Shown: piece after piece, positions 1 to 5,161 of the stretch | Layout of the letters: every line of letters begins with the position of its first letter | Numbering within the stretch: the stretch's first letter is position 1 | Translations under genes and position numbers: made by a program | Notes under the pieces: generated by a model | Databases searched by the model: none | Told to the model about the DNA's origin: nothing | What the model saw: only the letters and a program-made list of their open reading frames with translations | Assembly (NCBI GenBank): GCA_023433185.1 | Contig: JAEZEN010000137.1 | Span: forward strand, 1 to 5,161 | DNA length: 5,161 nt | From: Pseudomonadota bacterium | GTDB lineage: Bacteria; Pseudomonadota; Alphaproteobacteria; Rhizobiales; Kaistiaceae | Reading direction: 5' to 3'

Positions 1-1
1 C

Positions 2-1981
2 CCGGAACAGTTCGGGCCGGCGCTCGACGCGACGATGGCGGCGCAGAAGGCGGTGGTCGCCGGCATCGCGGCCGATCCCGCGGAGCCGAGCTTCGAGAAC
101 ACCATCGTCGCGCTCGAGCGGAGCGGGATCCCGCTCGGCAGGGTCGCGGCGGTGTTCTTCGGTCTCGCCGGCGCTGACACGAACGATGAGCTCCAGGCGA
201 TCGAGCGCGACGTGGCGCCGCTGTTCTCGCGCCATTCGGCCGAGATCTTCCTCGACGGCGCTTTGTTCGCCTGGGTCGCGGCGTTGTGGGCGCGGCGCGG
301 CGCGCTGGGCCTGAACACTGAGCAGGCGCGCGTCCTCGAACGCTACCACACCATCTTCCAGCGCGCCGGCGCCGGGCTCGACGCCGACGGCAAGGCGCGG
401 CTCGCCGCGATCAACGAGCGGCTGGCGACGTTGGGCACGCAGTTCGGCCAGAACGTGCTCGCCGACGAGAAGGACTGGACGATGGTGCTCGATGGCGAGG
501 CGGACCTCGCCGGCCTGCCGGGCTGGGCGCGGGCTGCGGCCGCCGCCGCGGCCAGCGAGCGCGGGCTGGAAGGCAGCCACGTGATCACCCTCGCGCGCTC
601 CTCGATCGAGGCGTTCCTCACCTTCTCGACCCGGCCCGACCTCCGCGAGAAGGCCTTTGCCGCGTGGATCGCCCGCGGCGACACCGGGGGCGCGAGCGAC
701 AACCGCGCCATCATCTCGGAGATCGCGCGGCTCCGCACCGAGGCGGCGAACCTCCTCGGCCACGCCAGCTTTGCCCATTTCCGCCTCGCCGACCAGATGG
801 CGAAGACGCCGGAGGCCGTCGCCGGGCTGCTCGAGACGGTGTGGCAGCGCGGGCGGGCGCGGGCACTGCGCGAGGCCGCCGATCTCCAGGCCTTGATCGC
901 CGAGGAGGGTGCCAACCGCACGCTCGTCGCGGCCGACTGGCGGCACTACGCGGAGAAGCTCCGGAAGCGCCGCTTCGATCTCGACGAAGCCGAGCTCAAG
1001 CCGTATTTCCAGCTCGAAAAGATGATCGAGGCGGCGTTCTACACTGCCGGCCGCCTCTTCGGCCTCGCCTTCGCGGAACGGCACGACGTGCCGGTCTACC
1101 ATCCAGATGTGCGCGTCTGGGAAGTGACCGGCCGGGACGGGCGCTTCGTCGGGCTGTTCTACGGCGACTATTTCGCCCGCAGCTCGAAGCGGAGCGGCGC
1201 CTGGATGAGCGGCTTCCGCGACCAGGAGAAGCTCGACGGCGACGTCCGGCCGATCGTGGTCAACGTCATGAACTTCTCGAAGCCGCCCAGGGGCCAGCCG
1301 GCGCTCCTGTCCTTCGACGATGCGCGCACGCTGTTCCACGAGTTCGGCCACGCCCTGCACGGGCTCCTGTCCGACGTGACCTATCCGCTCCTCTCCGGGA
1401 CGGCGGTCACGACGGATTTCGTCGAACTGCCGTCGCAACTCTACGAACATTGGCTGGAGCAGCCCGAGGTGCTCGGCCGTTTCGCCGTCCATGCCGAGAG
1501 CGGCGAGCCGATGCCCGAGGCGCTGCTCCGGAAGGTCCTTGCCGCGCGCACCTTCAACCAGGGCTTCGCCACGGTCGAATACACGGCCTCGGCCCTCGTC
1601 GACCTCGACCTCCACCTCCAGTCCGACGCCGACGAGCGCGACGTGGTCGCGTTCGAGACGTCGGTGCTGGAGCGGATCGGCATGCCGGAATCGATGGTCA
1701 TGCGCCACCGCACGCCGCACTTCCTCCACATCTTCTCGGGCGGTCATTACGCGGCGGGCTACTATTCCTACCTGTGGTCCGAGGTGCTCGACGCCGACGC
1801 CTTCGCCGCCTTCACCGAAGCCGGAGACATCTTCGATCCGGAGACGGCGAGGCGCCTCCACGATCATGTCTATGCCGCGGGAAACCTCCGGGACCCGTCG
1901 GAGGCCTATGTCGGCTTCCGCGGCCGGCTGCCGACGCCCGAGGCGCTGCTCCGCAAGCGCGGGCTCGACGAGGCGGCGTAG
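2..1981 (+). CDS. M3 family zinc metallopeptidase, peptidyl-dipeptidase Dcp-like (5' partial)
   Basis: This is a thermolysin-fold zinc peptidase of family M3 that cleaves short peptides. Dcp members release dipeptides from peptide C-termini in the cytoplasm as part of protein turnover. The zinc motif HEFGH is encoded at 1337-1351, and the third ligand Glu (in FVELPSQ) at 1424-1426, 29 residues after the first His as in E. coli Dcp. Near the C-terminus, HIFSGGHYAAGYYSYLW (around 1727-1777) supplies the His and Tyr residues that bind substrate in this family. The frame is open to the window edge. The codons before the ATG at 35 read PEQFGPALDAT, which matches the conserved N-terminal 'RPEHF.PA' stretch, so that ATG is internal and the true start lies upstream of base 1. 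The window holds 659 residues, so the whole protein should be near the usual 680. The gene ends at TAG 1979-1981 and converges on the transporter. Oligopeptidase A is the alternative. Family assignment is secure; the exact subtype is less so. Confidence 0.93.
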   Translation, partial: PEQFGPALDATMAAQKAVVAGIAADPAEPSFENTIVALERSGIPLGRVAAVFFGLAGADTNDELQAIERDVAPLFSRHSAEIFLDGALFAWVAALWARRGALGLNTEQARVLERYHTIFQRAGAGLDADGKARLAAINERLATLGTQFGQNVLADEKDWTMVLDGEADLAGLPGWARAAAAAAASERGLEGSHVITLARSSIEAFLTFSTRPDLREKAFAAWIARGDTGGASDNRAIISEIARLRTEAANLLGHASFAHFRLADQMAKTPEAVAGLLETVWQRGRARALREAADLQALIAEEGANRTLVAADWRHYAEKLRKRRFDLDEAELKPYFQLEKMIEAAFYTAGRLFGLAFAERHDVPVYHPDVRVWEVTGRDGRFVGLFYGDYFARSSKRSGAWMSGFRDQEKLDGDVRPIVVNVMNFSKPPRGQPALLSFDDARTLFHEFGHALHGLLSDVTYPLLSGTAVTTDFVELPSQLYEHWLEQPEVLGRFAVHAESGEPMPEALLRKVLAARTFNQGFATVEYTASALVDLDLHLQSDADERDVVAFETSVLERIGMPESMVMRHRTPHFLHIFSGGHYAAGYYSYLWSEVLDADAFAAFTEAGDIFDPETARRLHDHVYAAGNLRDPSEAYVGFRGRLPTPEALLRKRGLDEAA

Positions 1982-2037
1982 CGGGCGCGGCGCGGCGGCA
2001 TGGGGCGCCCATCCCGAATCGCGTCCGTCGCGTGCGT

Positions 2038-2062
2038 CCAGGCGCCCTGAGCCTGGTCGTTT
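2038..2062 (+). terminator. Candidate terminator hairpin after the M3 peptidase gene
   Basis: A perfect 6-bp stem (CCAGGC at 2038-2043 and GCCTGG at 2051-2056) encloses a 7-base loop. It is followed on the plus strand by the weakly T-rich TCGTTTC. It lies 57 bases after the peptidase stop and just before the convergent transporter stop at 2069. The T-tract is poor, and the minus-strand side has none, so it would serve the peptidase transcript only. A second small hairpin, ATGGG/CCCAT with a 3-base loop, sits at 2000-2012. Confidence 0.35.
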
Positions 2063-2068
2063 CGGCCG

Positions 2069-3889
2069 CTACAACGGCCAGACGAGAAGGAGGAGCGGCA
2101 TGCTGACGGCGAAGACCAGCGCTTCGAGCGGAAGGCCAAGCCGCCAGTAGTCGCCGAAGCGGAAGCCGCCCGGGCCGAGGATGAGGGTGTTGTTCTGATG
2201 CCCGATGGGCGTCAGGAAGGCACACGAGGCGCCGATCGCCACGGCCATCAGGAAGCTGTCGGGATTGACGCCGATGGTTGCGGCGATGCCCAGGGCGACG
2301 GGACAGAGGACCGCCGCCGTCGCGGTGTTGTTCATGACATCCGACAGGAACATGGTTGTGATCAGCACCACCGCCAGCGCGGCGACCGCGTTTCCCTGGG
2401 CTATGGTGTCGACCAGGAACCGCGCCAGGAGATCGGCGGCGCCGGTCGACTGCATCGCCCCGGCGACCGGGATCAGGGCCGCCAGCAGGACGACGATCGG
2501 CCAGTCGATCGCGGTATAGACCTGCCGCAGCGGAACCGTGCGCAGAAGCATCGAGGCCAGCACGCCGAGCGCGAATCCCGCGGCCGCCGGCAGCAGGCCC
2601 AGCGTCACGACGGCGACGGCGCCGAGCATGATCGCGCCCGCGATGAGGGCCATGCGCCGGTCCGGGATGCGCAGCTCGCGCTCGCCGAGGGGCACGCAGC
2701 CCGAATCGCCGATGAACTCCGCCAGCGCGTCCGCCGGCCCCTGGATGAGAAGCAGGTCACCGGGGGTGAGTCGCAGCGTCCGCAGCCGTGTCCGGGGCGG
2801 GCGCCCCTCGCGCGAGACCGCGAGGAGACTGAGCCCGTAGCGGGTGCGCAGCCGGAGATCCCGCGCCGAAAGCCCCACGATCGTCGAGCCCGGCAGCACC
2901 ACGAGTTCGCGCAGCACGATCTCCTCATCGCTCTCCGTCACGTCGTCCTTGTCGGTCCTTGCGACCTCGCTCCCGGCCTCGGCGGTTCTGGCCGGCCGGC
3001 CCTCGCCGGCGGCCTCCTCCTTTGCCCGCTCGGCTTCGGTGGACGAGCCCTGCTCCTCGAGCTTGATGCCGAAGACGGACAGTGTCTCGGCGAGAGCGTC
3101 GACATCGGCCTTGAGCGACAGGATGTCGTCGGCACGGATGCGCCGCCCGCCATGGGGCGCGCTCACGCGCACCCGGTTGCGCACCAGCCCGACGATCTGG
3201 GTGCCGCTCTCCGCGACCATGCGCTCGAACTCGCGTATGGTCAGGTTGGCGGCCTTGCTGCCCTCCGGAATGCGCACCTCGGTGAGGTAGGCGCCCGTCT
3301 CGAACGAACCGCCGGCGGCGGACTTGCGGTTGGGGACGAGCCGCCAGCCGATCGCGGCGACGAAGACGACGCCGACCAGGGCCACCGCGAGCCCCACGGG
3401 GGTGAAGTCGAACATGGCGAAGGGCCCGAGGCCCGCCTCGGCCCGGAACCCCGAGACGACCAGGTTGGGCGGCGTGCCGATCAGCGTGGTCATGCCGCCG
3501 AGGATGGTTCCGAAGGCGAGCGGCATCAGCACCTGCCCGGGCGACAGATCGAGGCGGCCCGACACCTGTATGGCGATCGGCATCAGAAGCGCCATGGCGC
3601 CCACGTTGTTCATGAAGCTCGACAGCGCCGCGCCCAGTCCCATCAGGGCGATCATGCTCGGCAGGCGTCCGGCCTCGCGCGGCAGCGTCCGACGCGCCAG
3701 CCAGTCGACGGCGCCGGTGTTCTGAAGCCCCTGGCTCAGCACCAGCACGCAGGCGACGGTAATCACCGCCGGGTGGCTGAATCCTGCGAAGGCGTCGGCG
3801 GCGGGCACGATACCTGTGACGACGCAGGCCATGAGCGCTGCCAGCGCGACCACGTCATGGCGGAACCGGCCCCACAGGAAGAGCCCCAT
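2069..3889 (-). CDS. SLC13 family permease (DASS-type) with two central RCK_C/TrkA_C domains
   Basis: This is an inner-membrane transporter of the divalent anion/sodium symporter type. Related RCK_C-bearing members have been linked to sulfate or other anions, but nothing here fixes the substrate. Numbering is from the ATG at 3889 (606 aa). Residues 1-185 form the first membrane half, with the substrate/Na+ loop SSFMNNVGAM (90-99) and TLIGTPPNLVVSG (135-147). Two RCK_C-like domains follow at about 196-275 and 322-395, joined by a charged linker (276-321). The second membrane half spans about 412-606, with SDVMNNTATAA (516-526) and FLTPIGHQNNTLILG (558-572). QNTGAVDWLAR (56-66) and QSTGAADLLAR (480-490) show the duplicated halves. 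The ATG at 3889 is the only standard start in frame, but it cuts the first hydrophobic segment and has no Shine-Dalgarno sequence. The true start is probably the ATC at 3934, adding 15 residues (621 aa). The gene ends at TAG 2069-2071. Confidence 0.9.
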   Translation of the reverse strand: MGLFLWGRFRHDVVALAALMACVVTGIVPAADAFAGFSHPAVITVACVLVLSQGLQNTGAVDWLARRTLPREAGRLPSMIALMGLGAALSSFMNNVGAMALLMPIAIQVSGRLDLSPGQVLMPLAFGTILGGMTTLIGTPPNLVVSGFRAEAGLGPFAMFDFTPVGLAVALVGVVFVAAIGWRLVPNRKSAAGGSFETGAYLTEVRIPEGSKAANLTIREFERMVAESGTQIVGLVRNRVRVSAPHGGRRIRADDILSLKADVDALAETLSVFGIKLEEQGSSTEAERAKEEAAGEGRPARTAEAGSEVARTDKDDVTESDEEIVLRELVVLPGSTIVGLSARDLRLRTRYGLSLLAVSREGRPPRTRLRTLRLTPGDLLLIQGPADALAEFIGDSGCVPLGERELRIPDRRMALIAGAIMLGAVAVVTLGLLPAAAGFALGVLASMLLRTVPLRQVYTAIDWPIVVLLAALIPVAGAMQSTGAADLLARFLVDTIAQGNAVAALAVVLITTMFLSDVMNNTATAAVLCPVALGIAATIGVNPDSFLMAVAIGASCAFLTPIGHQNNTLILGPGGFRFGDYWRLGLPLEALVFAVSMPLLLLVWPL

Positions 3890-3931
3890 GGTGGCGGCGA
3901 GGATCGCGAAGATCAGGATCTGGGGCGTGGC

Positions 3932-3946
3932 GATGGGTCGGCTTCC
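3932..3946 (-). promoter_or_regulatory. Shine-Dalgarno site and probable non-canonical ATC start of the SLC13 permease
   Basis: Reading the minus strand, GGAAG at 3946-3942 is followed by seven bases and then ATC (3934-3932), in frame with the permease. Starting there gives IATPQILIFAILAAT before the Met at 3889, which restores a full first membrane helix. From memory, homologues commonly begin with a Met at about this place, followed by a similar TPQILI-like stretch. No ATG, GTG or TTG lies in frame between the upstream stop (4048-4046) and 3889. Either AUC is used as a start or the base is a G-to-C change or read error. Confidence 0.5.
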
Positions 3947-3951
3947 ACGAT

Positions 3952-3980
3952 GATCTCGCCCCGACAGATCCGGGGAGATC
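3952..3980 (-). promoter_or_regulatory. Bulged inverted repeat in the leader of the SLC13 permease
   Basis: On the minus strand, GATCTCCCCG (3980-3971) can pair with CGGGGCGAGATC (3963-3952) around a 7-base loop (3970-3964). This gives about 10 bp of stem with a two-base bulge. It ends five bases before the GGAAG ribosome binding site. The position suits an RNA hairpin that affects translation, or a dimeric repressor operator. The structure is visible in the sequence; any function is inferred. GC-rich leaders form chance hairpins easily, so confidence is limited. Confidence 0.35.
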
Positions 3981-4044
3981 GTGGCGGCGAGGGACGGCGA
4001 TCCGGGCGCGACCGGCGAGGCCGATGCCTTCTGGCCCCGCGGAC

Positions 4045-4073
4045 ACTAGACATCAGGGCTGCGACGGGGGCAA
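4045..4073 (-). promoter_or_regulatory. Weak candidate sigma70-type promoter for the SLC13 permease
   Basis: On the minus strand, TTGCCC (4073-4068) and TCTAGT (4050-4045) are separated by 17 bases. Each matches four of six bases of the -35 and -10 consensus. It would give a leader of roughly 100 bases to the probable start at 3934, which includes the hairpin at 3952-3980. The match is modest and was found by eye. Confidence 0.25.
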
Positions 4074-4135
4074 CACCGCTTCTGCCGTCGTCACAGCGGA
4101 GATCGCCTGGCTGCCACGACCAGGGCTCCGGGCCC

Positions 4136-4185
4136 CGCGGCAACGGCCGCGCTCGGCGCCGAGGGGACTCACGAAGCCGTCGTGA
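4136..4185 (-). other. Two small stem-loops downstream of the 4207-5160 gene
   Basis: One perfect 6-bp stem with a 5-base loop lies at 4169-4185 (TCACGA/TCGTGA), starting 22 bases after the stop codon of the upstream minus-strand gene. A second, GC-rich 6-bp stem with a 4-base loop lies at 4136-4151 (CGCGGC/GCCGCG). Neither is followed by a T-run in the minus direction, so they are poor intrinsic terminators, but they could protect the 3' end or mark transcript termination. The rest of 3981-4206 shows no convincing gene. Confidence 0.25.
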
Positions 4186-4206
4186 TCTTCCCTCTTTCGG
4201 CGGGGC

Positions 4207-5160
4207 CTAGCCCGTGCCCCAGGCGGCAAGCGCCTGCTGGAACGCGGCTTCGCCGTCCGGACCCTTCTCGAAGGTGAGGATGGCGCGCTGGCCATTCTCG
4301 TAGACGAAGGGCAGGTCGATCCAGTTCCGCTCGCGCATCAGCGAGAGATTGGAGGCGATGTCGTTGTCGGCCGCCGACAATGCGATCCAGAAGAAGCCAT
4401 CGGCAACCTTGGCCGCCGCACCGACCAGCGGCTGGCCGCGGGCGCTTTCGGTCGGCTTCAGCACGATCCTCGGGATGCTGCCGATCGACTTGCCCGGGAA
4501 GTCCGCCGGAATGTCGACCACGACCTCGACCAGGTGACTCGCCGGGAGGCTCTCGTCGCCATTCTTGTGGAGCGAGAACGTGATCGCCATGTCCCGGTCG
4601 GGTACGTCGAGGCTGGCTTCCACCTGAGGTCCGTTGGGACCGTCGTTGACGAATCTCCAGGTCACCGCAGCGTTGACGGCCGTCACCGTCGCATCGGGCG
4701 AGGCGCCATCGACCGGCTCCTCGTAGAGAATCGCCTTCCTCGCGGCGCCGGTCGGCGTCGCCGCGGAATCGATCGTCGGTGCGGACGCCGGGATGGCTTC
4801 CGCGACGGCGGTACCGTCAGCGGTCTCGTCTCCGCCGACGACACGCACGTCGGAGCCGGGAAGCGGTGCCTCGCCGGGCAGCAGGCGGTCCGTGTTCTTG
4901 CCCGAATCCGCGGTGTCCCCGGGTCCGTCGGGGGTCGGCGGCAATAGCGGCTGCGACGGCGCGGTCGCGGTCGCGCCCGGCGGCTCGGCGCCGCTGAAGC
5001 CGGCAATGATGTCATCGATCATGGCGCGCTGCGACCAGGCGAGGGCGCCGATGCCGCCGATGATGGCGAGGATCAGGATGGTGACCAGGATACCGCCGAG
5101 GCGCGAGCGCCGGGGCTTCGGTTCGAATGGGGCGTCTGCCGCCGCGGGCTCCTCGTAGGT
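4207..5160 (-). CDS. Single-pass membrane-anchored protein of unknown function (5' partial)
   Basis: I cannot assign a named family. The minus-strand frame stays open past the ATG at 5022 to the window edge, so the gene is 5' partial with 317 codons visible. The 46 residues before that Met contain an acidic, proline-bearing stretch, a basic KPRRSR, and then a hydrophobic helix (GGILVTILILAIIGGIGAL, about 5038-5097). This is a clear membrane anchor with the N-terminus likely cytoplasmic and the rest periplasmic. From the 5022 Met, residues 10-90 are a Pro/Ala/Gly/Thr-rich linker. Residues 96-271 look like a compact beta-rich domain, with KAILYEEP (96-103), MAITFSLHKN (145-154), LPASHLVEVVVDIPADFPGK (159-178) and DLPFVYENGQRAILTFEKG (226-244), then a short C-terminal helix. 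From memory it resembles conserved hypothetical proteins of Bradyrhizobium-like bacteria; I could not verify this. It ends at TAG 4209-4207, 272 bases from the probable permease start, so an operon is uncertain. Confidence 0.85.
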   Translation of the reverse strand, partial: TYEEPAAADAPFEPKPRRSRLGGILVTILILAIIGGIGALAWSQRAMIDDIIAGFSGAEPPGATATAPSQPLLPPTPDGPGDTADSGKNTDRLLPGEAPLPGSDVRVVGGDETADGTAVAEAIPASAPTIDSAATPTGAARKAILYEEPVDGASPDATVTAVNAAVTWRFVNDGPNGPQVEASLDVPDRDMAITFSLHKNGDESLPASHLVEVVVDIPADFPGKSIGSIPRIVLKPTESARGQPLVGAAAKVADGFFWIALSAADNDIASNLSLMRERNWIDLPFVYENGQRAILTFEKGPDGEAAFQQALAAWGTG

Positions 5161-5161
5161 G

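Noticed and set aside
664..2106. A 480-codon open frame on the plus strand in another frame of the peptidase gene
   Set aside because: The translation is Arg/Pro/Ala-rich low-complexity sequence typical of shifted frames in GC-rich genes, and the overlapping peptidase frame carries HEFGH and the other family motifs.
3886..3898. A perfect match to the eukaryotic Kozak sequence (GCCGCCACCATGG) at the permease ATG on the minus strand
   Set aside because: The bases simply encode Ala-Ala-Thr-Met in the first membrane helix, in a GC-rich bacterial gene with bacterial neighbours. I see no other sign of a synthetic construct or eukaryotic origin, so it is taken as coincidence.
3855..4143. Short minus-strand open frames across the permease leader (63 and 76 codons)
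   Set aside because: The translations are Arg/Pro/His-rich with no motif, they overlap the permease start or leader in other frames, and I see no supporting ribosome binding site. A leader peptide cannot be excluded but has no positive support.
2198..4210. A 670-codon open frame on the plus strand, antisense to the whole permease gene
   Set aside because: It is in exact codon register with the permease, so it would be closed only by sense codons TTA, CTA or TCA, which high-GC genomes avoid. Its product is rich in Arg, Gly, His, Gln and Asp with no recognisable domain, whereas the permease has clear family motifs.
4674..4685. A 12-base perfect palindrome (TGACGGCCGTCA) with flanking GTCACCG repeats
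   Set aside because: It lies inside the coding sequence of the membrane-anchored protein, far from any start, and such short palindromes are expected by chance in GC-rich DNA.
1..5161. A new multi-gene system such as a defence island, toxin-antitoxin pair, mobile element or repeat array
   Set aside because: I saw no transposase, integrase, nuclease, regularly spaced repeats or small paired genes. All three genes are plausible ordinary chromosomal genes with uniform composition.

Overview
The window is very GC-rich and has strong GC bias at third codon positions. It holds three protein genes and no RNA gene, mobile element or CRISPR array that I can see. Codon use and the style of all three proteins suggest an alphaproteobacterium, probably of the Hyphomicrobiales (Rhizobiales) type. 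This rests on protein recognition from memory, not on a marker gene.

Layout. (1) Bases 2-1981, plus strand: a zinc metallopeptidase of family M3, close to peptidyl-dipeptidase Dcp, whose 5' end lies outside the window. (2) Bases 1982-2068: a short convergent gap with a hairpin that could end the peptidase transcript. (3) Bases 2069-3889, minus strand, probably extending to 3934: an SLC13/DASS-type membrane transporter with two RCK_C (TrkA_C) regulatory domains between its membrane halves. (4) Bases 3935-4206: a leader and intergenic region with a weak candidate promoter, a long bulged hairpin just upstream of the likely ribosome binding site, and two smaller stem-loops. (5) Bases 4207 to beyond 5161, minus strand: a single-pass membrane-anchored protein of unknown function, with a proline/alanine-rich linker and a conserved-looking globular C-terminal domain. 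Its N-terminus is also cut by the window edge.

The three genes do not form an obvious pathway. The peptidase converges on the transporter, and 272 bases separate the transporter from the gene upstream of it, so each may be its own transcription unit. The region looks like ordinary chromosomal housekeeping and transport sequence, and I found no convincing new multi-gene system. The points most worth a second look are the unusual translation start of the transporter (a probable ATC start, or an ATG-to-ATC change, with a well-placed Shine-Dalgarno sequence), the hairpin in its leader, and the unassigned membrane-anchored protein at the right edge.
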